In this document: piece by piece, positions 48,530 to 61,500 of the stretch
How the letters are laid out: the number at the start of each line of letters is the position of its first letter
How positions within the stretch are numbered: the first letter of the stretch is position 1
Assembly: GCF_900880675.1 (NCBI RefSeq)
Contig: NC_044193.1
Location: 17,481,386 to 17,545,385, forward strand
From: Sparus aurata
Taxonomy: Eukaryota; Chordata; Actinopteri; Spariformes; Sparidae
DNA: 64,000 bases
Direction of reading: 5' to 3'
The notes under the pieces: model-generated
Told to the model about the DNA's origin: nothing
Databases searched by the model: none
The model's input: only the letters and a program-made list of their open reading frames with translations
Position numbers and translations under genes: made by a program

Positions 48530-50280
48530 ACATCGTTGAATGTCAAAGTCCAAGAGCACAAAGAGAAACATTTTGAATTCAGAAGAAGAAGAACATGAAA
48601 TGGAACTATAAATGCCTCGCATACAGAAATTGCTTTTCCGTGTGTTTTCAATGCATAGACACACACATGCCACTGTTATAACTAGAGACGTAGATTCCAG
48701 AGGGGATTCAGGGAACAGGTCCCTCTCAATATTTAGATATTTTTAAATCATGGATTAGTCCCCCTGCCCTGCCTGCTAAGTGCATGAAAGGATCAGAGGA
48801 CTTTTATCCTGACGAACTGCTTTCCTGAGACCCTGACTGCATTATGCTCCATTATATCTAGAACTGTCATCTGACACCTTTTTAACATAAATTAAATCTT
48901 TTCCAATTTAAATTGATGCAGAAAAAGCACAATCGGTGCATAAAAAATCAGATTGTGAGTAATGTTTGGAAGTGTTTGACGCTTCGTTCCAGACCAGTGT
49001 TGAAATGAAACTAATGACCGACCTACACAAACACATATGTAAGTCATGGTCAAAATAATGACATGACTTTTACAATATAATCCAATACTACAGTGATACT
49101 TTGGTACGCTGCATTTATAAAATGTATTTCAGAAGGAACATTTTTGGGAGCTGCTGTGAAGTTTTATCGAATAAGAGCTCAAATAACAAAATGTTTGTAT
49201 AGATAATTAATTTTTTAGTATTTCCTCAGCATATTGATGAATTGCTTATTCGAAAATTGTCAGAAAAAGTGAAAAATGCCCATCACCGCCCATTTCCTGT
49301 AGCTCAAAGTGACAAATTGCTTGTCCTAAATTTTACCTTTCCTAGTTTGAGTTCCTTTTCCAAAATTATGTAGTGCCCTCTTAGAACTGATTCATTGAAT
49401 GCAATAATTTCTGTCAATCAGCTGATTAGTTCAGTACATTAATTTGCACTTCTTTGGGAATTGTTCCTATTATCTTGTCCTCGTAGTTTCCGGCTATTTA
49501 GCAGTGTTCATTTTCATCAAACGGCTCATTTGCTGCATGTTCCAGGCAATTTAAACCAAAACACTTGATCACAGTTTGAAGACGATTCCTGTTTTCTTTC
49601 TCAGACTATTCAGAGTGTATGGAGGTGGTAGAAGGGTTCAGTGTCGTACTCAGGGGCACTTCAGCAGCGTCCTTGCTTTCAGACACAAGAGCTTGATCCC
49701 CAGATTTCCCTTCGCTAAGCTGTGACCCGAAGGCCCATGAATAACTTCGATATCAGTGCTCTTTTGACGTGAAGCAGCCGCGTTGGCAAATGTGAGGGAA
49801 AATCGCCGTGACAGAAACGGCGTGTCTTTTTATGCCTCAGCTGGAGGAGCGTCTTTGTCATCAGCTTATAAGGCAGACTTCAGACATTATGGAAAAAGCA
49901 ACAAAAATAGCTGAAATCGAAGGTATGCTCCTGCTGGGCCGCTGTGGCCCAGCCTTTTCGTCCGTCAGTCTGAGATATTTTTAAACTTTGCACCCCAGCC
50001 CACCCTCTACCTCGTCATCTCCTCTTGCCCTCCCACCCAACCCCCCTGCCTCTTCTCTTCTGTGCAGCTGATCTCCATATTGTTTCTCAATATGTAGGAA
50101 AACAGACAGACAGGCAGAGAGCGAGAAGGAAATGGAGTGAGAGGAAGTACAAGGAGATTTTGTAGCAACCCAGTGCTCCCAGTTTCCCCAGCTGGACGAA
50201 GAGATCGTCTGCTGTTTGGTCTGAACGTTGCATGATTTGCCAGCCTGGAATGTGAACACCAAGTGGAGCATTAAGATCAT
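48530..50280. other. Gene-poor DNA; nothing recognised
   Basis: No exon, RNA gene or clear repeat element could be supported. Confidence 0.35.
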
Positions 50281-50522
50281 TCCTGGGGCTTTCTTATTTT
50301 CTCTATCTTCCTCCTACTCCTCCTCCTCTTCCTCTCTCCTGGCTTTCTCTCGCTCACTCACACTGGTCGGCATATGTCCAGTCAGACAGTTATTAATGAT
50401 GTCTTCTCCCCTTTTCACTATTTTCACCATCTCCCTTTTTCACAGTTCATTCGCCTTCCCTTTTTGCTCTGCTAAACGGCCTTGCCCTGACATATTTCCA
50501 GTGCTCCCGTGCACTTCTTCTT

Positions 50523-50567
50523 CTCCTCCTCCTCCTCCTCCTCCTCCTCCTCCTCCTCCTCCTCCTC
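50523..50567. repeat. (TCC)n trinucleotide repeat
   Basis: Fifteen TCC units in a wider pyrimidine-rich region (from about 50280). It gives poly-proline or poly-glutamate frames that are not genes. Confidence 0.97.
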
Positions 50568-52549
50568 GGTCTCTGACTCTCTTTCCCTCTCTTTTTCATC
50601 TTCCTCTGGGCTCTGTTTGTAAATGTGCAGAGGAGAAGAATGAGGGAACAAATTATGAAACACAGGAGTGCATTCCATACCTTGTTTAGAAAGAATACTC
50701 CTACAGCGCAGAGGGGGGAGAGGAGCCACTTCCCCCTGCTTTTCTACCCCCCACTTTTCAGCCCATATGGGTCTTTTTATGTCCGGAGTCCTCAGGGGCG
50801 TCCTTGACATTTGTTCTTACCATACTCAAACGGGGTTATTACTCTTCTTATCCCCATCTAAAGAAAACAAACAAAACTTGTTCACTTTCACACAGCAGGG
50901 TCGAAGCATGATTACTGTAACTCTTAGCAACAGGTTGAGTACAGCGATTACTTCAGTGTCCCCTCAGGCTGACGGAGTAGAGAGGTACTCCTCCGATTGT
51001 GGCTCCTTTCCTCTGCGGTTCTCCCCGGAGGATACTTGAGAGAGGCCTCGCTGAGAAACTTTCCAAAACAGTGCACAAAGCAAAGCAAACAATGGAAAGT
51101 GACAATATTGAAAGAGATGCGGCGTTGTGTTGAAAAAAGTCAGCCTGAGCTTTGAGTTTAGATGAGCTGAGTGTGCTCGCTCGCTGCTTACCGACCATGA
51201 GAATGACTGCCTGTTGTGTCTGGGAAGGGTTAACTTGTTGTTCCAACCAGTTTGTTACAGCTCTCAGTCTTTGGAGTGTTGCTCTCGCGTTGACTACTGA
51301 CCTGAATTCTCCCTCTTTCTTCGACTCTCCGTGACGTCAGGCTTGCGTAAATTACTGGGCATCTGAAGTATTACTTACTCAATGAAATCGATTCTGGGTA
51401 AATTATGACTCTTCCCAAACTCATATACAATGCTGACCTAGCTTTAGGGCTCTGTTCACTCCAGTAAAAAGAACCGTAGAGGAAAGTGAAAAGTTCAAGA
51501 TGTGATTTTTTCCTGGGAAATTCAGTGGAAAGCAAACGATTAAACAAAACATTTCCAAGAGGTTCCTGCACTCTCGAGTAAACTTCCAACCCCTTGCCTT
51601 TGCCTGCCCCACAACGCTATGAGCAAACCAAGATTGAGCTGTTTTCCTCTTTTTTGTCACAGACCACATTGACTGTCACTTGTCAGCAGGCACCATCGAT
51701 TGTTACCCAGCTCTTCATTCAGAGATAGCCTGCAGCTAGTCTGTGACGGCCAGTACTTAAGGTGTGAAATCAGTTACGGCTGCCTTGTGGTTAGGGCAAC
51801 AGACACTCTGTGTTGCTGCAAAGCAGCAGCAAAACTGAGAGAATCAGAGTTAAGTTAGCGACTTTACCTGCAGGCAAGATAAGAATAAGAAAAATGTTTT
51901 CAGTGGTAAAACTCAAATCACAGCCCAGTTGGCAGGATAAAAATGTTGGGACTAGCTTACTTCATTATCCCTGTAGGGAAACTCTTTTTCATTCATTTGG
52001 CATGACAATACAAAACAGGATAAAAAGATATGACACTGCAACAAATCACAAATTAACACCAAATGTATCACAGTATGAGTATTGCATAGATCCCTCAAAC
52101 AACAGGGCATGAAACATGAAGTTCAGCAATCATTAACAAGACTTATATCACAATTTCACGATATTGCACAAATCCCTCAAGTTGTAAGGTTAAAACCAAC
52201 CTCAGGGCATCACAAAACTAAAATGAATTATATGTCAATAACCAGACCTGCTGAACGATTTATTCACTTGCTGAGTACCGAAAACCTACAACCAAAAGGT
52301 AACAGCTGGAAATGCAAATATGTTAATGTTTCTGCAAACCACTGTTACGTTCACATTCGTGTCATAAGCTATGTGCAATAGTGACATTTCAACAATACCA
52401 TGTTTCAACATTTGTAAGTGTGACAATACTGGATAATTTAGAGGAGACCTCAGTACAATTTTGAGCTGCGTTTGTGGCAACAAAAAAACAAATATTTTTG
52501 AAAACAAGTCGGAAAATCTCCAGCTGTGTTTGGGGCAACTTGTGTTTTT

Positions 52550-52670
52550 AAAGAGATCTCATGACATCTCCTGTTTGCGGTGGCCATAACTACTATTTTA
52601 AGCAAAAACCTGATATTTTCCAGGCCCTAATCAAGTGTTTTTTGTGCCTAAACCTAGCCAACCATAGGCA
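52550..52670 (-). repeat. Dispersed repeat family B, copy 2
   Basis: The reverse complement contains GGCTAGGTTTAGGCACAAAA and GTTATGGCCACC, matching the order of motifs at 29740-30010. Shorter and more diverged. Confidence 0.45.
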
Positions 52671-53686
52671 CAGCATCAGCACTACATACGATTGAAAATT
52701 TAACCTAAAGAAGAGAAAAGTTGCAACGTTAAGACATGCAAAGTTTTAAAAAATATCCATGGTTTGCAGAAATGTACATTGTCAACATTCTATTCCAGTG
52801 ACTGGGTTGAAAATGACACCTGCTGACAATGAGGAAAAAATAAAGCAGATCAGCGAGCAATGAGGTTACAGTTTTTAGAGACTGCAGCAACCCCTGCCAA
52901 TATTTATACCTTTTCTATTGATCATCTAAATCTATCCAGGATTAAAACTCCATAAATTAGTCAATGTTGTTCAATTCATAGACATAGACCATGGATTTAC
53001 AGGTGGACCTGAGCGCCATTCTTCCTGTAACACTTGAATGGATTTTGCTTATTCATAAGATGCCCTCTTAATGGCCATATGGAGAGCTCTTCGCTCCGAA
53101 CGCAGGACTCGATCTGAAACGGACAAAAGCAGACAGGTGCAGATGCCTTTCTTGAATTTGGAATTAGCTTTTCAAAAGCATCCTTTGTGCGTACTGCATT
53201 GTTTTACAAATAAGGGTAAAAAACTGTTTTACTGTGTAAATATTTATGGGAATCTGTGCTTATTATTTTTGCATGTGTGTGTATGTATGAGCGACACGAG
53301 GGGACAGCTGCGCAAAAGATTAGCGATCAGCAAGACAAGAAAATCAACCTACACATGTGGGCACAAACACACTCTCTCCCCTTCTGGGTTTAGTTGCCAT
53401 GGTGATCAGTGGGGGAGAGCGAGGTGGAGAGCCATGGAAAGGAACGAGAATATGTGTCTGGAAAGACCATCAAGTCTGACTGAGGTTGACTGTAGCAGTA
53501 CGTCTTTACATCAGGTCACCGCAGTGTGCCGGATCAGCGTCAAGAGCCACACGCCGCTTTTTTGCTTAGTTTAGTGGTTTCGGCACCTTTAATGCTTCAT
53601 CGTTTAAGGAACTCAGTTCAGGCAGTCTAAGCAAGTCCTACCCAAGATTCACCTCTGACTCATTTACAGTAGTCCCGTTTACTTAC

Positions 53687-53747
53687 AGTTCAGAGATATG
53701 ACCTTGTATACAGCCAGCGTGAAAAACAGCAAGAGCGCAGAGCCCAT
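53687..53747 (-). CDS. Weak candidate exon with a hydrophobic segment
   Basis: An ATG at 53747 (minus) opens MGSALLLFFTLAVYKVISLN, ending in a GTAAGT donor at 53686. The same frame extends upstream to a TGA before 53840 and adds LLLAPVCPTALALSA, so a membrane helix either internal or at a start is possible. The same site reads as an acceptor (TTACTTACAG) on the plus strand, so strand is unresolved. Not a recognised protein. Confidence 0.18.
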
Positions 53748-53925
53748 AGCTGAGAGCGCCAGAGCTGTCGGGCAGACTGGGGCCAGCAGGAGAGGCTCCA
53801 CATCCCCACGGCCCAGCAGGCTCCACGGCTCTTCTCACAGGCCTCCTGACTGGCACTGCCACCGCTGCCATATGGAATCACAATCGCTTTTAATTTGCAC
53901 TGTGCTCTCTTTAAGAGTGTGTTTC

Positions 53926-53973
53926 TGTGTGTGTGTGTGTGTGTGTGTGTTGGTGTGCGTGTGTGTGTGTGCG
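53926..53973. repeat. (TG)n microsatellite
   Basis: About 48 bp of TG with interruptions. Confidence 0.95.
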
Positions 53974-56305
53974 TACGCCCTGATAATCACAGTTATGATC
54001 AACAGTACTAAAAGTGTGTGTGAGTGTGTGCATGTTGGCTGCCTGCTGTTAAAGAGACTGAGGGTAGTGTGGATCATCACTATGATTATTAGGGCGCACA
54101 CACAATCACACACACACAAACACACACTGCAATGTCATGTAAGTGCTTTGACATCCCACTGTTTGTCGACCAAAAGCTGTCATGTGTTACTCAGTGGGGA
54201 CATACAGTCTGTAACCCTTTCATATGGGTAATACACAGTAAATCAACAAATACATGATGTGTTATTATAAATGAAGATAAGACTTGTTTACCCAGAACTA
54301 TATAGTGTAAATTGATTTGCATCGATAATTCTGTATATGTTTGACAACACTGGTTCACTAACAATACGTCCTACCTGATGGTAACCTGACATGCCAGATG
54401 GTTTATTCCACAGAACCTTCTGGGAAGTCCTCCTTGGAAACTGTTTGGAAAAGGGCAGGGACTTTCAGAAAATAAGTGGCATGTGATTGGATGAACGATT
54501 CTGTCTGTCACTGTCTATCAAAAGCACCTTCAACCATTCAGACCACCAGCAGAAGAGCGATACCGCCAGTTAGACAGTTGCCAAATCAAATTCTTACAGA
54601 TGCCAGTCATCTTTTCCATGAAGAAAAAACCTTCATTTCCATTCTTTGTTATTTTCTAAATAAATAAATGGTCCAGTACTGATATAACTGATGCTATCGC
54701 AGTAGCAATGCTAACATCTTAAGGAGCCGCCATTGTTGTTTTCAAACAAGCATTCCATCCTGTATGATTGGTCCAAACCACTGTGATTCAGCCCACTAGC
54801 ACATGACCTTAAGCGTGGCAAGATAAATTTGTGAGATCATGCAGTCTCACAAATAACCTTGATTAAAGCCTCAAACCGTAAAATCAGACCTGTATGATTT
54901 TCTAATCACTGTGTTCTTTGGCAGCGTAACATATATCCAGATTCATACTGACCTTTGAATGACTCCTCTTTGTTCCTGATTATCAAATTTCTGTTATTGC
55001 TCAAACTTAAAGGGACTTTACTTGAAAAAAAAATATCTAGGAGTTGGAGCAGCTCGTACAAATTACATTTATAGTCTGCTTGGTAACTCTGAGATAATCT
55101 ATTTACTGTTTTCTCCAACCCCAGTTTCAGACATCAAACTAATTTATGTTTGTGTTATGGACACAGAAACCTTGACGTGCGGCTGTGTGAGGCACAGACA
55201 TCAAGGTGCAGACTCACTTATGTCCATGCAGACAGGCAAAGATCTCGTGTCTCACATGGCTCAGTTGTGATCAATAATATTTACCCCAAGTGCAGCATGG
55301 GAAACACGAGGTGCTCCGATTGCTGACGTCAATGAGTAGAGAAATCATTCAGACACATGCAGACGAGGAGGAAGGGGATTAAAGGGACATGCCACTGATT
55401 TCACACATGAAGATGAGCTTGTCACTACTTGACATTTCAGAACAGCCTAACAATGTCCTATTCGGCTATTAATACATGGAGATGAATATTTTATTTAAAC
55501 GATTTAGTGGTTTTGACCATTTAATTTATAGCAGCTAAAATATTTTACTTTGAAAGCCCTGAAGCCGGTATACAATGGTTTTAAGACTTCATCCATTACT
55601 TGCTGTATGCAGGGAGCTTTGCAAAGTTTGACAAACTCTCAAGTTGGGCTTGAGAATTTAAATTGAAATAAATAGGAAACTTTTGTCACATTGATTTGCA
55701 TCATAGGTAATATAGGATCAGGTGTTCAGAGTTTCATATCCTAACATCTTGGAGACCAGGTGTTAGGATATCTCACTCTCTGCTTCTTTGATTTTGACCG
55801 ATTCTTGGTAAATGTCAGCGCAAATCTAAATTGCTGGAACGCCCCTTAATTAAATGAAGTGAATCACGATTAGTATCTCCGTATCATCCCGTGGAGCCCG
55901 GTTGGTTAATATCAGTGTGAAATCGACCTCACTGGAGCCTCAATCCCCTGCATTTCTGAGTGAGTGTGTGTGTGTGTGCGTTCAATTCCCCGTAGCTTAC
56001 ATTGAGGAAAATAAAGGCAGATGGTGGCAGGAACTTGCAGATCTCTCTCTGAATGGTTCTGGAGGAACGTCTGGGGTTTTACAGGCCCACTAACCACAAA
56101 CACGGTCACAGTCTCACACTGCCAGGAGCCTATAGCAGCCGCTGTGCACAAAACAGTGTCTGCGGCGAGATCGCCACTGCCCATCTTATGCTGATTCATC
56201 CTTTTTTTGACAGAGGTCATAGAAACTCAGTAAAGATGGCTGACTGTAATTATCTCAACAGGGAGCAGCAACTGTGCAAACTGTGTAAATGCCAACCTTT
56301 GCATT

Positions 56306-56306
<1 letters not shown>

Positions 56307-56382
<76 letters not shown>

Positions 56383-56409
56383 ATATCTATCTATCTATCT
56401 ATCTATCTA
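56307..56409. repeat. (TCTA)n tetranucleotide microsatellite
   Basis: About 25 units of ATCT/TCTA with one ATAT interruption. Confidence 0.97.
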
Positions 56410-57427
56410 GCCATTACTGAGGGTTGTTTCATAAGCTCTCATCAGGAGAAGTGTCTGAATCACTCTTCATTGTTCCGCAGACAATAGGATTAATGCCAGC
56501 ATCGTCTATTCAGGCCTGTTTTCCTGTGACCGGCGTTACTTTTGATGCTTTACCCAGATGAAAAATCCGCCACGCACAGAGCTGATGGCAGGAGACCGAC
56601 CCTGATGGCTTGTTGGTGTGTGTCGCTTCTGTGTCGACCACGTATTTCCTTCTGTGCTCCTGGAAGCACAGCAGTGTGTGTGTGTGTGTGTTGCATGTGT
56701 GTCTGCATAAACTAGGTCAGTAGGAGGACAGGAAATCTGTGTTCGCTTGTCTGTCTGACTGCAAAGTGTCCCTCCAGAAGTCGCTGCACGCTGATACACA
56801 CACATGTGGCACACACAGTAGCTGCGTCTACATGGACAGTTTATTCTGACTTAACTATTTGCATGGACGCTAAACAAAGCCATCCAATAAAGATGTGCGT
56901 TTGCATGCCAAGGCATTTAATCAGAATATTACTATTATTTATTTCTGCCTGCTGTGAAGCATCTTATCTGCCAGAAATATGATGAAGAAGACGATTGAGA
57001 GAGTAGTCAGTCTGTCAGTACACTTTTCATATTCGTTTTTTTGGAGCTAACATTAGCTAAAGTTGTGACCTTAGTGTTAGCCATCAAGATTGAATTTACC
57101 AGTAATGCTGCTGTCCTCTGAAGCAGGAACAGGAGCCTCAGATGAGTTATCCTCAAACCACACATCCACACCTCGGTGGGTCATGTTCGCCAATCGTCGC
57201 TCTCCCGTTAGATGATCCTAAGTTCTGTCTGGGTCGGAACCACTTACGGCATTTTAACTTTTAGCCAGGTAATGTGAAAAGGCTGCCTCCAAACTTCTCC
57301 AGCAGTTCTTGATTTAGTCAGTGGTTCGGTGGATTCTTATCATTTGATCATCTTTTCAAACACTTCTTTGAACAACTTGTTTTGAGCCTTTCAGCCATTG
57401 AGGCATGCAATGATCTTTAACTCCTTT

Positions 57428-57600
57428 AAAGGTGCACGTGTAGTTTTGGGGAAAACTTTTTAAACAGAAGATTACGATCTTCGGTGACTTTTTTTATGAT
57501 TTTTATGCCAAAACAAACTGAATAAACTCTTAAAAAACAAATTGACCTGTAAGGACAACACAATTTCATACTGTTTTACAGAAGTCTTTACATGGTTAAA
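57428..57600 (+). mobile_element. MITE family A, copy 3 (partial)
   Basis: Starts AAAGGTGCACGTGTAGTTTTGGGG and continues with AACAAACTGAATAAACTCTT and ACAATTTCATACTGTTTTAC in the same order as 27893-28100. The right half is missing or diverged. Confidence 0.6.
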
Positions 57601-60558
57601 TGTTTTCTTATTGATCGGATTATCCTAGGTTAACAGCAGCCCTCTCGATCTGATTTAAAGTTATTCAAATCAGGTTGGACTGGATCATTTTCATTCTATT
57701 TTTTAATGGAATATTAGGGACCATGTAAAAGCAGCTAGTGATGGCAACAACCGTGCTATTGCACACACGTTTTTATGTGTAAGATTAGGAATTAGCACAC
57801 TTCCTGCTCATATGTTCTCGAATGTAATTTAAAAGGCAGCATGTGCCCTAATCGCCTTCTTCCCCTTCTTCCTCTTAAGCGTCTCCTTGTCTACTCTCAC
57901 TCGAGGTTTTAGCTTCAATCTGTCTGCCTTAACCTTCATTTACTGCTAAACTAAATCATGAATAATCCCTGCTCCCCCCATCAGCCCATCTCTTAGCCTT
58001 TTTCCTCTCATTAAAATGTACATTCATATTCAGTGGGATAGGAGCTTGATCATTCCAGAGGATGTGAGTTCAGTTGTCTCAGTCGTACAGTCAAAATCAC
58101 CACGAGAGAGAGAAAGGAAGAGAGATATTACAAGTACTTTTCCCTCTGCTCCTGTGTTACTGTGTTCTCTGCCGGTTGGTTTTGCATGTCGAGCTTGTGC
58201 TGGTCTCAGCAGCTTTGGGGCAGAGCGGGGGCATTGCATCAGAGGACGGAGCTGCTGCGTGTCCTGATCCCAGGGCAGGATTGACAGAGTCTTCAAAACA
58301 CTGCAGTGCAGATAGAGGAACAGAGGGTTAGAGTGCAAAAAGAGGGTAGCAGAGTGAAAGGGAGGGGTACATGTTGTAGGGTAAGAGTCAAGATCGAGAG
58401 GGGGAAGAGGGAGGACAGAGGAAAGAGAGCACAACCAAGTGCCTGGATTTATTAATCAGCAGCGGCACAAACGCAATACACATTAAAAAGCCTGGGGCTG
58501 GAATATAATGAGGAAAAAAGACACAAAAACGTTCAAAAGTCATCTTTTGATTGCGAATCACAGCTGAACAAGTACAGTAAGTAAGTGTAGTGAGTTTCTC
58601 TACAGGTTCATCAGAGGACAGTTAGAGGGTTTCCGGTCATATGCTTCAGGTACTAAGTGCCTCATGGTCTCGCTGGTCTTTCAGTCTGCACATCTGAATG
58701 CCTGAGTGCAGCCCAGGTCCTGCTAGTTGATGGGAAGAGTGTCCATTTCCTCTGAGTCTGGGTGTGTAATATACAAGTAGAGGGCTGAAGGGCTGAAGAC
58801 CATAAGGTGGGGAGGGCAATGAAAAGAGAGGGGGAATAGAGAAGGTAAGTGTTGATTTGCGTTCAAAGTTGTTAGCTATGACGCAGGCCGGCGCTGTGTG
58901 TTGACCGCCACCCTGTCAGTCCCCCGGGGCTGTTATGTGTGAGGTGCTGGCGGATTGGAGCTCTACGTGTCTTTTAGACTCAGCTGGACATTTGACATGT
59001 TTGACAGTTTGGTGACCAGCGGGTCGCCTGCTTGTTCTGACAATAGATAATGTTTCATAGAACTGGAACAGCCTGCAGCCATACGTCTGGACTGCTTCCC
59101 TGGAAAAATGTGCATGTGCCATTTATGAATCCGTTTTGGGCACCTGCATGTCTGTCTGCATGTGTATATTGGTGGAGCGCAGTGATGCCTAAAATGCCTG
59201 CATGGTCCCAAGAGGCATTTTGATTGAAAGAGAGCTCCAGAGTGGAGTGGCTGTGAACAAGTTTGCTCCATTACAGCCAACGCTTTTAGTCTGATTTGTT
59301 GGCTCAGCAGCACTCACTTAACAACTGATCAATAACAGGAAGTTGGACTAAACTTCTTCACTGGGACCAACACTAACAGCACATCCACCCGCACACTTGA
59401 GGCTGCTCTGCCTGTGTGATTTGCCCCGTAGTTTCTCACTGGTTTTCTGTTTAAAATACCGCTTATTCAATCACATCCAACCTCATATCCGGAACCCCCA
59501 TGAGAATGTTGCATCGGATGTTTTCCCTTTTCCACATGACTGGAACTGGATAAATCAATTCAGCTGTGATTGAATTTGAAACTTTTTCGAGCAGATATGG
59601 TTCACTTTAAATCACATGAAAAAGACTGAAGAACATCAAATCAATTTCAAGCAACAATGCCAGATGCTTGTTGGTTCCCACTTCGACAATTTTCTGCTTC
59701 TTCTGTCTTACATTAGAGGAAAGTAAATGAGTTTTAGACTTTGGTGGTCATTCTCAGACTGCTGAGAATCAATTGATCACTTACACGGATGTGTAATATT
59801 TTTTTATTGAAATGTTAAGAAAGTGACTAGACAAGCTCTATAATGTATATTTTGTTGAGTTGTGCCCTGACATTATGCCAAAGATTTCCAGCAATATTCA
59901 AGCCTGCTGCTACAACTTCTGGGAGAGAGTCCGAGGTCAGAGACCAGGAGTCTTAGAGCATGACTAAACATACATTAATAAAACATTACCTCACCCGTAA
60001 ACATTTCTGCCTGAGTCAGATTTTCATCAGCAAAAGTTGTTGTTCAGCAATGAAGACAGCAACTCACAAGATCCCACACTACTTACAGCTTTTGTCTTTT
60101 GATTGAGAGGAAATTATATGCTGCAGGTTTAATCAAGAAATCCACCAGCAGATGGAAGGTGCAATTGACCACCTGCTGAATTCCAACACCAAACAATTAG
60201 GGTGCAGCATATTGAACCACTAAATGCCGCTAACTGTACCTGATGGTGCCAGCCATACAGATGGTGGTCCTATAAGACTCTGACTGGGCTGGAGATTGTC
60301 GGTATAGATATCTCATCAACACAATACATAGACATATTTTATATTGCATCAAAATGAAATTTTTTTGTATTATGTTGATGATTTTGGTTGATTTTACATA
60401 TTGATTCTTTAAAAGGACTCATTAAAACAAGTTATAGCAAATATTTTTTTTAATTGTCATATGTGAGCGGATTGTAACTTTCTCCCAGTCTCTCTGGGTT
60501 GTCTATGCAAGCCTGTTGACGATTTGTTTTGTTGGTCAGAGTCGGGTTGCCTGCGACA
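57601..60558. other. Gene-poor DNA; nothing recognised
   Basis: No supported exon or RNA gene. Confidence 0.35.
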
Positions 60559-60665
60559 GTCCAAAGTATGTGACTTTATGCACGTTCTCGGGTGAATCAT
60601 CTCACTGCCTTACTATCAACCACGCTCCAGCACAACACAGAAGTTCCACAGAGCCCCTTTAATCA
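60559..60665 (+). repeat. Dispersed repeat, copy 2 (see 21480)
   Basis: GTCCAAAGTATGTGACTTTATGCA matches 21481-21504 with one mismatch; similarity fades afterwards. Confidence 0.45.
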
Positions 60666-61400
60666 ATCATGAAAAACAAGAAAATGTTGGGATAGTTGCA
60701 GCCCTAAAATGATTAGTCCAAACATGGAGGCAAAAGCATTAATAGGTGCAAGAAAAAGTTGCTGCTTATCAGCACTAACAGAATTGATGATAGATCACTT
60801 GATCAAATGAGCCATGGACTGCCAAAATTAGACTGTATTAGGCAATGAGTACATTCAGACTTCACTGCTGTGGGAGAACAACATCAAGACAAAGTCTGGA
60901 ACTACTTTGCAGAGGAGACCTGCGTGGCTCTAGAGTTACACTGAGCAAACTTTATTTGGGCGAGACTCCTGCCTGTCCGCTGCCTCTCAGCCTCTCAGAC
61001 AGTGAGTGGGCGACTGGTGAAAGCCCGGCATTAACTGATCCCCACAGATCGGGCCAGCTTAATGCAATCCCTTTGCCCTGCGCCTTCAACTGTTAATTAT
61101 CGCAAGCGCATAAACAATAGTCAAGTTGCATTAACAAAATCAGCCTGGGTAATCTTTTCTTAGCAGCGCCATTATGGAGATGAATGTCACCGGGCACTAT
61201 TAGCACGCCGCAAGACAGAGGGAGAGTGGGAAGGATTGTTCTTTTTTTCCGCCCGATTTCCTCTGTGTAGGTGTTTAATGGTATCAATTCCTCTCATCTT
61301 GCAATGTGTGGGGAGAGCGGAGGCATGCCGCTCTGAGGGGAAGCTCATCATCTCCCTTTGTGTTTTACAGTTTCCTTTTGTTAGTTTGAAAAAGCTGTTA

Positions 61401-61500
61401 NNNNNNNNNNNNNNNNNNNNNNNNNNNNNNNNNNNNNNNNNNNNNNNNNNNNNNNNNNNNNNNNNNNNNNNNNNNNNNNNNNNNNNNNNNNNNNNNNNNN
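61401..61500. other. Assembly gap of exactly 100 N
   Basis: A round 100-N run is the usual placeholder for a scaffold gap of unknown size. Confidence 0.99.

Noticed and set aside
50228..50810. Poly-proline and poly-glutamate frames
   Set aside because: Product of the (TCC)n repeat and the pyrimidine-rich surroundings.
53071..53574. 167-residue plus-strand open frame, the longest outside simple repeats and known exons
   Set aside because: No recognisable domain, runs through a CVCV-like low-complexity stretch, and has no promoter or splice context. Probably chance.
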